From contig NZ_BPET01000041.1 in the NCBI RefSeq assembly GCF_019654915.1, forward strand, positions 1-54,469: a stretch of DNA of 54,469 nucleotides. The letters are read 5' to 3'. This document shows, piece after piece, positions 43,566 through 52,308 of this stretch; position 1 is the stretch's first letter, and each line of letters begins with the position of its first letter. The DNA comes from Shewanella sp. MBTL60-007. Lineage in GTDB: Bacteria; Pseudomonadota; Gammaproteobacteria; Enterobacterales; Shewanellaceae. The notes under the pieces are model-generated. The model was not told where the DNA came from. It ran no database searches and was given only the letters and a program-made list of their open reading frames with translations. The position numbers and the translations under genes were made by a program.

Positions 43566-45212
43566 CTATTTGAGTGCTTCTGCGACAATGCGCTTCGCTT
43601 CCTCTAATAACAGTTGCAAATGTTCTTGGTTAACGAAACTCTCACCATAAAGCTTAAACAACGCTTCGGTTCCTGATGGTCGCGCAGCAAACCATCCATT
43701 AGCCGTCACAACCTTAATGCCGCCAATTGGAGCGTTGTTACCCGGTGCGTGAGTGAGTTTTTGCAAGATCTCATCACCCGCAAGACTCTTAGCTGTAATC
43801 GTCTCTGGCTTAATATTAGCAAACTTAGCCTTATCTTCGAGACTCACAGGGCTGTCTATGCGCTGATAGAAGCTTTCACCAAACTGAGCTTCAAGCTCTT
43901 GGTATCGCTGCTGTGGGGTTTTGCCAGTAACAGCAAAAATTTCAGCGGCCAATAAACAAAGGATAAATCCATCTTTGTCGGTACACCAAGTGCTGCCATC
44001 GCGCCTTAAAAACGCTGCACCAGCGCTCTCTTCACCACCGAAAGCAAAATCACAGTTAGCAAGCCCTTCTACAAACCATTTAAAGCCAACAGGCACCTCA
44101 GACATGCGCTTGTTATGCATCTGGCAAACTTTATCGATCATCGCGCTGGAAACCAGAGTTTTACCAATCACCATCTCCTCGGTCCACTCTGGACGATGGG
44201 TCACCAAATAGTCGATTGCGACAGCAAGGAAATGGTTAGGATTCATCAAACCACTTCCTGGACAGACGATTCCGTGACGATCAAAATCAGGATCATTACC
44301 CAAACAGAGATCATAGTTATCTTTATGCGCTAATAATCCAGCCATCGCATAGGGCGATGAACAGTCCATACGGATCTTGCCGTCTTTATCTAGTGGCATG
44401 AAGCTAAAACTTGGATCGACCTTATCGTTTAGCAGCGTAATATCGATGCCATAATGTTCAGCGATAGGTTGCCAATAGTGAACGCCGGAACCACCAAGTG
44501 GGTCGACGCCTAGACGAATGTTAGACTTAGCAATAGCTTCCATATCGATAACATTGTTCAGATCTTCAACATAAGGCGTAATTAGGTCTTTCTCTAGCAA
44601 GTACTGGCTTGCTAAAGCCTGAGCATAACTGACTCGCTTAACGCCTTCTAACTGATTGGCTAAGTATTGGTTAGCTCTATTTTCTACCCAAGTAGTGATC
44701 TCACCTTCAGCTGGGCCGCCGTGAGGTGGATTGTATTTAATCCCACCATCCTGAGGCGGATTATGGGACGGAGTGACAATCAGACCATCTACTAAAGCAT
44801 CACCTGTTTTTTTGCCTAAATTAGCACTGATAATGGCATGAGACACGACAGGAGTCGGCGTATAGCCATCATTTTGATGGACAACAACACAGATCTCATT
44901 TGCCACAAGTACTTCAATAACCGACATTGCGGCAGGCTGAGACAAGGCATGAGTGTCGATCCCGAGGATCAGCTGACCGGTGATATTTGCACCTTTACGA
45001 TAATCGGCTACCGCTTGTGCGATGGCTAATATATGCGCTTCATTAAAACTTTTACTAGTAGCACTGCCCCGATGCCCGGATGTGCCAAATGTCACTCTTT
45101 GTGCTGCATCGGCTTCATTGGGAGATAAACGGTAATATAGACTGACGAGTTTGGGTATGTTGACCAAATCCGTTTGCTCTGCAATCAATCCTGCTCTCTT
45201 GTGTAACGCCAA
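43566..45212 (-). CDS. pgm: Phosphoglucomutase (alpha-D-glucose-specific)
   Basis: This enzyme interconverts glucose 1- and 6-phosphate. The 548-residue length agrees with E. coli Pgm (546). Seen are FGTSGHRGSATSKSFNE, the phosphoserine loop VTPSHNPPQDGGIKYNPPHGG, the metal loop GNDPDFDRHGI, the sugar loop FGGEESAGA and the phosphate-binding RPSGTEALFKLYGES. The start is a TTG at 45210-45212 after GGAGAGGGGAC, supported by the match to the family N-terminus (MA-hydrophobic-H-x-RAG). It lies downstream of seqA, as in E. coli. Confidence 0.95.
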   Translation of the reverse strand: MALHKRAGLIAEQTDLVNIPKLVSLYYRLSPNEADAAQRVTFGTSGHRGSATSKSFNEAHILAIAQAVADYRKGANITGQLILGIDTHALSQPAAMSVIEVLVANEICVVVHQNDGYTPTPVVSHAIISANLGKKTGDALVDGLIVTPSHNPPQDGGIKYNPPHGGPAEGEITTWVENRANQYLANQLEGVKRVSYAQALASQYLLEKDLITPYVEDLNNVIDMEAIAKSNIRLGVDPLGGSGVHYWQPIAEHYGIDITLLNDKVDPSFSFMPLDKDGKIRMDCSSPYAMAGLLAHKDNYDLCLGNDPDFDRHGIVCPGSGLMNPNHFLAVAIDYLVTHRPEWTEEMVIGKTLVSSAMIDKVCQMHNKRMSEVPVGFKWFVEGLANCDFAFGGEESAGAAFLRRDGSTWCTDKDGFILCLLAAEIFAVTGKTPQQRYQELEAQFGESFYQRIDSPVSLEDKAKFANIKPETITAKSLAGDEILQKLTHAPGNNAPIGGIKVVTANGWFAARPSGTEALFKLYGESFVNQEHLQLLLEEAKRIVAEALK

Positions 45213-45304
45213 GTCCCCTCTCCTACATTTCTCTATCGCCTAACAACTCATGTTATTAGGTCGACGAGTGGCGCGGGTCTTTAAGGTTGCGCCACTTGCT
45301 TGAA

Positions 45305-45853
45305 TTAAATCTTTGCGGTTAGCTGTTCAATCTGCTCTTCGCTAGTACCAAACTGAGTTAACACTTCAGACAATATAGTGCGCTTCTTTGCAGTATTATT
45401 GTTAGTCGTCACCCAGAAACCGCTCTTACCGATCTCTTTCGGATTGGCCGATTTGCTCGCCTTTAACAAGGCTTCTTTTGAAGTAGCAAAATATAGGCGG
45501 TCGCGACCTTGGATTTGCAAAACTTGTTCAAATTGAGTGGTCGACGCCTGATAGACAGTATCGAGAATAAATAGAAAACGCCCAACAGCCCCCTTCTGAG
45601 CCGCAAGCAGTTCTAGGTCGAGCACACTTAAAAAATCTGAAACGGGTTCAGCCTTAACAGGCTTAACCTTTTCCAATTTGGGCGCAGATTGATCTAGGCT
45701 TGGGTGACTTATCTCTTCGGGTTCTTCTTGTACCACTGAATCAACTCTTAGTCCCAATATACGGCGCAAAATATCCGAAGCGCTCTCACCAATATGTTCA
45801 GTCTTACTGGCGATGTGTCGATAAAGCTCTTCATCAACTTCGATATATTTCAT
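45305..45853 (-). CDS. seqA: Negative modulator of replication initiation SeqA
   Basis: SeqA binds hemimethylated GATC to delay re-initiation at oriC. The 182-residue protein has the N-terminal oligomerisation part (MKYIEVDEELYRHIASKTEHIGESASDILRR split by position: residues 1-20 and 21-31), a variable linker and the C-terminal DNA-binding domain (FLFILDTVYQA, RDRLYFATSKEALLKAS, KSGFWVTTNNNT). AAGGAAG precedes the ATG by nine bases. Four GATC sites lie within 140 bp upstream, suggesting self-control. The seqA-pgm order is conserved with E. coli. Confidence 0.96.
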   Translation of the reverse strand: MKYIEVDEELYRHIASKTEHIGESASDILRRILGLRVDSVVQEEPEEISHPSLDQSAPKLEKVKPVKAEPVSDFLSVLDLELLAAQKGAVGRFLFILDTVYQASTTQFEQVLQIQGRDRLYFATSKEALLKASKSANPKEIGKSGFWVTTNNNTAKKRTILSEVLTQFGTSEEQIEQLTAKI

Positions 45854-45882
45854 AACAGTTATCTTCCTTAAGTAGAAAAGCG

Positions 45883-45990
45883 GATCGGTGTTCTTAAATA
45901 CGATCGGATCGCATTACTATCCCGAATTATCAGCTCAGTGTAGCGAGGTTTAGGGTCTTGATAAAGCGCCAATAAATGAAAACTGCGATC
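45883..45990. promoter_or_regulatory. GATC cluster upstream of seqA
   Basis: GATC occurs at 45883, 45902, 45907 and 45987, three of them within 28 bp in the seqA leader. SeqA is known to bind closely spaced hemimethylated GATC pairs, so autoregulation is possible. The remaining 276-bp gap to ybfF shows no gene. Confidence 0.4.
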
Positions 45991-46129
45991 AAAGGTTGAA
46001 AGAGACCATTTACTAAGCCCTATATGTATAAAAATCCATCACAACAAAGGTGTTTTTTAGCGCTATCTTGGATTTTGACAAAAACCTAGGCACAATCTGC
46101 GCCATCTAAGTGCAACAAACGGTAGCAAA

Positions 46130-46888
46130 ATGCATTACGTCAAAAGTGGTCAAGGCCCGGTTGTCATTCTGATCCATGGATTATTTGGCGATCTTGATAA
46201 TCTAAAGGCCTTAGGCAAAACACTCGAAGACAACTTTTCTGTAGTCAGGGTTGATGTACTTAATCACGGTGCGAGTCCTTCAGTAGCCAATATGGATTAC
46301 CGCTCCCTTGCGAGTAGCATTGCAGAGTTAATTGAACAATTGCCAGAAAAAGAGGCCATAATCGTTGGTCACTCAATGGGCGGCAAGATCGCGATGGCGA
46401 CGGCGCTTTGTTACCCCAACTTGGTCAGTAAGCTGGTGGTCGCAGACATTGCACCTGTAGCCTACAAGAGCCGGCACGATAATGTCTTTGCAGCATTGGA
46501 GTCTATGCCGCTTGCAGAGATCAAAGATCGCCGTCAGGCACTCGCTCATATGAAATCTTGCGATATCGATGATGGCACCGCACAGTTTCTGTTGAAGTCC
46601 CTCACCCGAGCTGAGCAGGGTTTTACCTGGAAGATGAACCTTTCTGGACTTAAGGCAAGTTACGCCAACATCATAGATTGGCCTGCATTTCATCAGCCTT
46701 ACCAAGGTCCCTGTTTATTTATTCGCGGCGGAGACTCTGATTATGTTACCGCCGAACACAGACAAGCCATTATGACTCAGTTCCCAAAGGTCAAAGCAAA
46801 AACAATTGAGGGTTCAGGGCATTGGCTACATGCGCAAAAACCTGCCATTTTCAACCGAATAGTTAAAGAATTTATTACAAACAACTAA
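46130..46888 (+). CDS. ybfF: Alpha/beta-hydrolase esterase YbfF
   Basis: This 252-residue serine esterase has the oxyanion region HGLFGDLDNL, the nucleophile elbow GHSMGGKIAM, an acidic residue near RGGDSDYV and the final His in EGSGHWLHAQKP. It is cytoplasmic, and the family acts on short acyl-CoA or ester substrates. It is divergent from seqA exactly as in E. coli. The ribosome site is weak. Confidence 0.92.
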   Translation: MHYVKSGQGPVVILIHGLFGDLDNLKALGKTLEDNFSVVRVDVLNHGASPSVANMDYRSLASSIAELIEQLPEKEAIIVGHSMGGKIAMATALCYPNLVSKLVVADIAPVAYKSRHDNVFAALESMPLAEIKDRRQALAHMKSCDIDDGTAQFLLKSLTRAEQGFTWKMNLSGLKASYANIIDWPAFHQPYQGPCLFIRGGDSDYVTAEHRQAIMTQFPKVKAKTIEGSGHWLHAQKPAIFNRIVKEFITNN

Positions 46889-46996
46889 GACACAACAACG
46901 GGAATTTTCCCAATACAAAGGTGTAAAGCATATAGCCGCTCGAAAACTTATATGGTATATTCGCGCAACTTTTTTTAGCCTAGAAAGGAATGGTGT

Positions 46997-47218
46997 ATGT
47001 TAATGCAATATATGGAACAGATTGAAGCACTCGGCTTAAACCTGTTTTTTGCAGCCATTTTCTTTTTTATTGGTATGGCCATTAGGGATGTACTCAAACA
47101 AGGCAATGTGCCTACGTTTGGACGAAACATCGTTTGGCTTGTTTTATTTCTCGGCTGCGCCGGGTTTATTGCAAAAGGGATTATACAGATGACCTGGGAA
47201 AGCTCAGGTATCGGGTAA
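46997..47218 (+). CDS. Small membrane protein, DUF2788-like
   Basis: This 73-residue protein has two membrane helices (LGLNLFFAAIFFFIGMAI and IVWLVLFLGCAGFIAKGI) separated by RDVLKQGNVPTFGRN. The pattern fits the DUF2788 family of gammaproteobacteria, and its function is unknown. AAAGGAA lies eight bases before the ATG. It precedes ybfE by 11 bp and is likely co-transcribed with ybfE-fldA. Confidence 0.85.
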   Translation: MLMQYMEQIEALGLNLFFAAIFFFIGMAIRDVLKQGNVPTFGRNIVWLVLFLGCAGFIAKGIIQMTWESSGIG

Positions 47219-47229
47219 ATACGAACTCA

Positions 47230-47502
47230 ATGGCAAAAGAAACATCAGATAGAACCACCATTGATCTGTTCGCAACAGAAAAGCGACGTGGTCGGCCTCG
47301 CAGCAATCCATTGCCTCGAGACCAACAGCTAAAAATCAATAAAAGAAACCAAATTCAGCGTGACCGTGCGAACGGATTAAAACGAATAGAGTTAAAGGTG
47401 TCACAAGATTTATACGACGCCTTGAATGAACAAGCTTTGGCCAGTAATATCAGCCGCAGCCAACTAATCGAATCTATACTGCAAAAGCTGGTTAGTAACT
47501 AA
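47230..47502 (+). CDS. ybfE: LexA-regulated protein YbfE family
   Basis: This 90-residue protein starts at ATG 47230, by the family N-terminus MAKETSDRTTIDLFATEKR. A basic middle (GRPRSNPLPRDQQLKINKRN) is followed by a ribbon-helix-helix-like C-terminus (RIELKVSQDLYDALNEQA, then SNISRSQLIESILQKL). E. coli ybfE is LexA-regulated and lies before fldA, as here. I saw no LexA box close by, so that control is not shown. Longer in-frame starts have no homology support. Confidence 0.9.
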   Translation: MAKETSDRTTIDLFATEKRRGRPRSNPLPRDQQLKINKRNQIQRDRANGLKRIELKVSQDLYDALNEQALASNISRSQLIESILQKLVSN

Positions 47503-47558
47503 ACCACTTTCAAAACACGCATACCATTAATAGTTAACTAGATATTAAAGGAACAACA

Positions 47559-48086
47559 ATGGCAACAGTAGGTCTTTTTTTCGGGTCTGATACAGGCAAC
47601 ACCGAAGCCGTCGCCAAAATGATCCAGAAGAAACTGGGTAAAAAAATGGTTGAGGTAAAAGATATTGCCAAAAGTACCAAGGAACAGATTGCAGATTACG
47701 ATCTGCTTATTTTCGGCATTCCAACTTGGTATTATGGCGAAGCACAATGTGATTGGGATGACTTCTTCCCAGAACTTGAGCAGATCAACTTTGAAGATAA
47801 ATTAGTCGCAATCTTTGGTTGTGGTGATCAGGAAGATTACGCTGAATACTTCCTTGACGCGATGGGCATGGTTAACGAGATTGTTGAAGCTCGTGGCGCT
47901 GTAGTGATTGGCCACTGGCCTACCGAAGGCTATGACTTTGAAGAATCTAAAGGTTTAGCAGACGACAAGCATTTTGTCGGTTTAGGTATTGATGAAGACC
48001 GTCAACCTGAACTAACCGAAGCGCGCGTAGATGCATGGGTTAAGCAGATCTACGAAGAGATGTGTCTAGCAGAGCTAGAAGACTAA
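47559..48086 (+). CDS. fldA: Flavodoxin
   Basis: This 175-residue electron carrier binds FMN in the cytoplasm. The phosphate loop FFGSDTGNTEAVAK, the isoalloxazine loop TWYYGEAQCDWDDF and the second loop GCGDQEDYAEYFLDAMG are complete. AAAGGAACAACA precedes the ATG. It lies after ybfE, as in E. coli. A terminator follows. Confidence 0.97.
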   Translation: MATVGLFFGSDTGNTEAVAKMIQKKLGKKMVEVKDIAKSTKEQIADYDLLIFGIPTWYYGEAQCDWDDFFPELEQINFEDKLVAIFGCGDQEDYAEYFLDAMGMVNEIVEARGAVVIGHWPTEGYDFEESKGLADDKHFVGLGIDEDRQPELTEARVDAWVKQIYEEMCLAELED

Positions 48087-48130
48087 CGAATAGCGATATA
48101 AAGCCAATTTTTGCTTTATCGCATTTCTGT

Positions 48131-48160
48131 AAAAGCGGCATATTTTTATGCCGCTTTTTT
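48131..48160 (+). terminator. Intrinsic terminator after fldA
   Basis: AAAAGCGGCATA pairs with TATGCCGCTTTT around four bases, followed by more T. Confidence 0.9.
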
Positions 48161-48234
48161 GTCTCATTAACAAAGCGAGTCAATCGTCTATTTAACCGCC
48201 TCATATTGAGCTGATACAGTGAGATTTTTGTAAC

Positions 48235-49428
48235 ATGGCAAGTGAAAAAGCCCCTGAACGTTGGGATATCTTTTGTGTAGTCGTTGATAATTATGGTGAT
48301 ATTGGCGTTACCTGGCGACTCGCAAAACAATTGTCTGCTGAGCAATCCATTGCTATCACCCTATGGGTAGATGATTTAAATAGCTTCTCACATATACTAC
48401 CTGCATTAGATCCTAATCTCCTTAGTCAGGTCCATTTTGGTGTCACCATTAATCGATGGTCAGAGCCATTAGCCGTTACTTATCAACCTGGTAATGTGCT
48501 TATTGAGGCATTTGCGTGTGAATTGCCCGAACAAGTAAAAAGCCAGTTAATTTTAATGCAGCAGGCATTCAAACTCGATTCAAATGCAGCAAAGCCACCT
48601 TTGTGGCTCAATCTTGAATATCTCAGTGCTGAGTCTTGGGTTGAGGGATGCCATGGCCTGCCCTCTATGCAACCCAGTGGCCTAAAGAAGTACTTTTACT
48701 TCCCAGGGTTTACGGCTAAAACTGGTGGGCTGATTTGTGAAAATACGCTATTTGAAAAACGTGATGCTTGGCAGCGAGAACCACAAAATCGCCTAGATCT
48801 TTTTTCAAGCCTTGGACTGAGCGGCATCGAAATAGGTGACAAAGTAGTCAGCGTTTTTAGCTATGAATCGAGTGCGTTGCTCGCACTTTGTGAAACATGG
48901 CAAAATAGTGAACAAACAATTCATGCTTTGTTCCCAAAAGGCCGTAGCCTTAATAGTTTACAATCGATACTACCCTGCTCAGTTGATACTCTCACGGCAG
49001 GAATGCAGATTAAGCTTGGCAATTTGATCATCCATATTTTGCCAATGACAGATCAAGAGGGCTACGATAAGTTACTTTGGAGCTGTGATTTTAATATTGT
49101 TCGCGGTGAAGATTCGTTTTTAAGGGCCCAATGGGCAGCAAAACCCTTCATTTGGCACATATATGCTCAAGAAGACGACTATCATCTAATAAAATTAGAT
49201 GCCTTTATGCAGCTTTACTGTAATAATCTGCCGCCAGCATTAGCGAAAAGCTGGAAAGCGTTAAATCTTGCCTTTAACAATGAAGAGCAAGAGCTAACGA
49301 CTAGCCATTGGCAAAAACTAAATTTAATCGATTTGCCACTATTGCACCACGCAAAACAGTGGCCAATCGATGCGATAAATGATGTAGATCTTGTTTCTCG
49401 ACTAGTTCAATTCGTCAAAAATAGCTAA
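48235..49428 (+). CDS. earP: EF-P arginine rhamnosyltransferase EarP
   Basis: This 397-residue glycosyltransferase adds rhamnose from dTDP-rhamnose to Arg32 of elongation factor P. The N-terminal FCVVVDNYGDIGVTWRLAKQL contains the two conserved Asp (18 and 22 here), and the C-terminal VRGEDSFLRAQWAAKPFIWHIY is the family signature. It is followed after 44 bp by efp, which has Arg at 32, so enzyme and target form a unit. The ATG has no close ribosome site, and no better start was seen. Confidence 0.95.
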   Translation: MASEKAPERWDIFCVVVDNYGDIGVTWRLAKQLSAEQSIAITLWVDDLNSFSHILPALDPNLLSQVHFGVTINRWSEPLAVTYQPGNVLIEAFACELPEQVKSQLILMQQAFKLDSNAAKPPLWLNLEYLSAESWVEGCHGLPSMQPSGLKKYFYFPGFTAKTGGLICENTLFEKRDAWQREPQNRLDLFSSLGLSGIEIGDKVVSVFSYESSALLALCETWQNSEQTIHALFPKGRSLNSLQSILPCSVDTLTAGMQIKLGNLIIHILPMTDQEGYDKLLWSCDFNIVRGEDSFLRAQWAAKPFIWHIYAQEDDYHLIKLDAFMQLYCNNLPPALAKSWKALNLAFNNEEQELTTSHWQKLNLIDLPLLHHAKQWPIDAINDVDLVSRLVQFVKNS

Positions 49429-49472
49429 GATACTACGTTTAAATAGAAAAACCTAAAATAGGAAATTGTGTA

Positions 49473-50033
49473 ATGAAAACTGCTCATGAACTCCGTCCTG
49501 GTAACGTGATCATGTTAGATGGCAGCCCATGGGTTGTTCAAAAAACTGAAACAACTCGTTCAGGCCGTAACGCTGCAATCGTTAAATTAAAACTTAAGCA
49601 CGTTCTACAAGATTCTACTACTGAAAGCACCTTTAAAGGTGAAGACAAGATGGAAGATATCATTCTAGAGCGTCTAGACTGTACTTATTCATACTACGCT
49701 GATCCTATGTATGTATTCATGGATGCAGAATACAACCAGTATGACGTTGAAGCTGAAAACCTAGGTGATGCTGCTGCATATATCGTTGACGGTATGGAAG
49801 AGAACTGCCAAGTAACTTTCTACGAAGGCAAAGCAATTTCAGTAGAACTACCAACTTCAGTTGTTCGTGAAGTAACTTACACTGAGCCTTCAGCTCGTGG
49901 CGATACTTCAGGTAAAGTAATGAAGCCTGCTACTATCACTGGCGGCGGTACGCTAAGTGTTGCTGACTTCGTTAAGACTGGCGATATGATCGAAATCGAT
50001 ACTCGCACAAACGAATTCAAGAAGCGCGTTTAA
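49473..50033 (+). CDS. efp: Translation elongation factor P (Arg32 type)
   Basis: EF-P relieves ribosome stalling at polyproline. The 186-residue protein has three beta-barrel domains, and the modification loop reads TTRSGRNAA with Arg at residue 32, so it is the EarP-modified class rather than the EpmA/Lys34 class. The C-terminal GDMIEIDTRTNEFKKRV is typical. A strong terminator follows at 50053. Confidence 0.97.
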   Translation: MKTAHELRPGNVIMLDGSPWVVQKTETTRSGRNAAIVKLKLKHVLQDSTTESTFKGEDKMEDIILERLDCTYSYYADPMYVFMDAEYNQYDVEAENLGDAAAYIVDGMEENCQVTFYEGKAISVELPTSVVREVTYTEPSARGDTSGKVMKPATITGGGTLSVADFVKTGDMIEIDTRTNEFKKRV

Positions 50034-50052
50034 GTTTTTAAACTGCCTTATC

Positions 50053-50079
50053 AAGCCAGCGTTAACGCTGGCTTTTTTT
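50053..50079 (+). terminator. Intrinsic terminator after efp
   Basis: AAGCCAGCG pairs with CGCTGGCTT around TTAA, followed by a T-run. Confidence 0.92.
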
Positions 50080-50116
50080 ATTGCCGTATTAGTAATGCCT
50101 TAAAAAAGCGATCTTG

Positions 50117-50206
50117 TTAGCAAAAAAGCGATTTAGACTTAAATAGTGCCAATATAAGAATCGCAATACTAACAACTATCCACCCAAAGCCAAACAGCAC
50201 AAACAT
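50117..50206 (-). CDS. Candidate 29-residue membrane peptide
   Basis: In the 333-bp gap between efp and alaA the minus strand holds an ATG-initiated reading frame of 29 codons. It encodes MFVLFGFGWIVVSIAILILA followed by LFKSKSLFC. This is a hydrophobic segment long enough for one membrane helix, followed by a basic C-terminus (positive-inside pattern). No ribosome binding site is evident, and a TAG lies directly upstream in frame. It may be chance. The rest of the gap holds the efp terminator and AT-rich sequence likely to include the alaA promoter. Confidence 0.25.
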   Translation of the reverse strand: MFVLFGFGWIVVSIAILILALFKSKSLFC

Positions 50207-50367
50207 CTAAAGTAGGGGTTCATACCGAACTTTGTCGGCAGGATCATCTCCAAAAGCCCGCCTAATCAGTGAATTAATCCTTTATTTGTCCCGTAAATTT
50301 CGTTATTGTGCCTGCAACTAAGTTAAAGTCATTTCTGACCTACGTTTTATGCATTTTCGAGGTGTAG

Positions 50368-51582
50368 ATGCGCCCTATTATCAAGTCCAACAAATTAGAT
50401 TCTGTATGTTACGACATTCGTGGTCCAGTACATAAAGAAGCCCGTCGTCTAGAAGATGAAGGTCACCGTATTCTTAAACTGAATATCGGTAACCCTGCCC
50501 CATTTGGATTTGAGGCCCCAGAAGAGATCGTACGAGATGTGATTTTGAACCTGCCAAGCGCGCAAGGTTACTGTGAGTCAAAAGGTCTATTTTCTGCCCG
50601 TAAAGCGATTGTGCAACATTACCAATCACAAGGGATCTTTGGTGTCGATATCGAAGACATTTACATCGGTAACGGTGTATCAGAACTCATCGTTATGGCT
50701 ATGCAAGGTTTACTAAACAGCGGTGATGAAATATTGGTTCCTTCACCGGACTATCCACTGTGGACGGCGGCTGTTCACTTGTCGGGTGGTAAGGCACAGC
50801 ACTATCGTTGTGATGAAGAGTCTGATTGGTTTCCGGACATTGATGATATCAAGAGTAAAATCACGCCAAGAACCCGCGGTATCGTGTTAATCAACCCGAA
50901 CAACCCAACTGGTGCAGTCTATTCAAAAGAGCTTATTCTCGAAGTGATCGAACTTTGTCGCCAAAACGACATGATTCTGTTCGCAGATGAAATCTATGAC
51001 CGGATCCTATTCGATGAAGCCGAGCATATTCCTGCTGCAAGTCTATCAGACGATATTTTAACTGTGACCTTTAATGGTCTATCTAAAGTTTATCGTGCTG
51101 CAGGATTCCGCGTAGGTTGGATGATGCTAACTGGTAACAAGAAAGCAGCAAAGAGTTATGTTGAAGGCCTTGATATGCTTGCCTCTATGCGCTTGTGCGC
51201 TAATGTGCCGAGTCAACACGCCATTCAAACAGCCTTAGGTGGTTACCAGAGCATTCATGAGTTAGTACAGCCCGGCGGACGTCTACGGGTACAACGTGAT
51301 GCTTGTGTCGATATGCTTAACTCGATTCCAGGTGTTAGCGTGAAAACACCTAAAGGGGCTTTGTATGCCTTTGCCAAGCTAGATCAAAAGAAATTTAACC
51401 TACGCGATGATGAACGCTTAGTGTTGGATTTATTGAAGGAGCGCAAGATTTTACTAGTACAGGGCTCTGCGTTTAACTACCCGGAACCCGATCATGTACG
51501 TGTTGTGTTCCTGCCTTACAAAGAGGAGCTGACTAAAGCACTATCTGAGTTTGGCGACTTCCTAGGAAGCTATAAGCAATAG
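50368..51582 (+). CDS. alaA: Glutamate-pyruvate (alanine) aminotransferase AlaA
   Basis: This 404-residue class I PLP aminotransferase makes alanine from pyruvate. It matches the E. coli AlaA pattern: CYDIRGPVHKEARRLEDEGH, LNIGNPAPFGF, INPNNPTGAVYSKE, the PLP lysine in FNGLSKVYRAAGFRVGW, and HVRVVFLP with the carboxylate Arg. GAGG lies upstream of the ATG. yfbR follows after a terminator, as in E. coli. Confidence 0.95.
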   Translation: MRPIIKSNKLDSVCYDIRGPVHKEARRLEDEGHRILKLNIGNPAPFGFEAPEEIVRDVILNLPSAQGYCESKGLFSARKAIVQHYQSQGIFGVDIEDIYIGNGVSELIVMAMQGLLNSGDEILVPSPDYPLWTAAVHLSGGKAQHYRCDEESDWFPDIDDIKSKITPRTRGIVLINPNNPTGAVYSKELILEVIELCRQNDMILFADEIYDRILFDEAEHIPAASLSDDILTVTFNGLSKVYRAAGFRVGWMMLTGNKKAAKSYVEGLDMLASMRLCANVPSQHAIQTALGGYQSIHELVQPGGRLRVQRDACVDMLNSIPGVSVKTPKGALYAFAKLDQKKFNLRDDERLVLDLLKERKILLVQGSAFNYPEPDHVRVVFLPYKEELTKALSEFGDFLGSYKQ

Positions 51583-51621
51583 ATAGAATCCTGCTAAGTA
51601 GTTAATTCGCTAGCATTTAAT

Positions 51622-51648
51622 AAAAACGACCTTCGGGTCGTTTTTTTG
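51622..51648 (+). terminator. Intrinsic terminator after alaA
   Basis: AAAAACGACC pairs with GGTCGTTTTT around TTCG, followed by more T. Confidence 0.92.
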
Positions 51649-51703
51649 TATTACAACTATGCTAATCTCAATTGGTCCCTCTCCTAACGCCAAAAGGACC
51701 GCA

Positions 51704-52291
51704 ATGAGCCACTTATTCGCCCACCTAGCAAGGATGAAATTAATTCAACGCTGGCCACTTATGTACAATGTTCGCACTGAAAATGTTCAAGAACATTCGC
51801 TGCAAGTCTCTATGGTTGCGCATGCACTAGCCTTAATTAGCAACAAAAAATTTCAAGGCAACTTCGACCCTTATCAAGCTGCAACCATCGCAATCTTTCA
51901 TGACGCCAGTGAAATCCTAACGGGTGATCTCCCAACCCCGGTCAAGTACTTCAATAAAGAAATAGAAGCCGAATACAAGAAAATTGAAGCGATTGCCGAG
52001 CAGCGTCTACTCGAAATGGTGCCTGAAGAGTTTAAAGAAGATTATCAAGCGTTACTGACTAGCGAGTATGCCGATAGTGAATACAAGGCATTGGTAAAAT
52101 CAGCGGATACGCTTTGTGCTTACCTTAAGTGTTTAGAAGAGAAACGAGCTGGCAATACCGAATTTAATACCGCGCAAAAACGGCTAGAACAAAGTTTAAA
52201 GAATGACCCTAATCCCGCAGTCAATTATTTCATCGAGTGCTTTATTCCAAGCTTTACCCTAGATCTAGACGATATCAATAAGCTGCTATAA
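51704..52291 (+). CDS. yfbR: 5'-deoxynucleotidase YfbR
   Basis: This 195-residue HD-domain phosphohydrolase dephosphorylates deoxynucleoside 5'-monophosphates. The metal-binding histidines are in VQEHSLQVSMVAHALAL and the HD pair in IFHDASEILTGDLPTPVKYF. ATG 51704 after AAAAGGACCGCA matches the family start (MSHLFAHLARM); an upstream in-frame ATG at 51659 is rejected. It precedes the dGTPase-like gene by 17 bp, probably in one transcript. Confidence 0.94.
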   Translation: MSHLFAHLARMKLIQRWPLMYNVRTENVQEHSLQVSMVAHALALISNKKFQGNFDPYQAATIAIFHDASEILTGDLPTPVKYFNKEIEAEYKKIEAIAEQRLLEMVPEEFKEDYQALLTSEYADSEYKALVKSADTLCAYLKCLEEKRAGNTEFNTAQKRLEQSLKNDPNPAVNYFIECFIPSFTLDLDDINKLL

Positions 52292-52308
52292 GCGATAAAG
52301 GAACGGTT

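Noticed and set aside
47060..47230. LexA box before ybfE
   Set aside because: E. coli ybfE is LexA-controlled, but no CTGT-N8-ACAG-like site was seen here.
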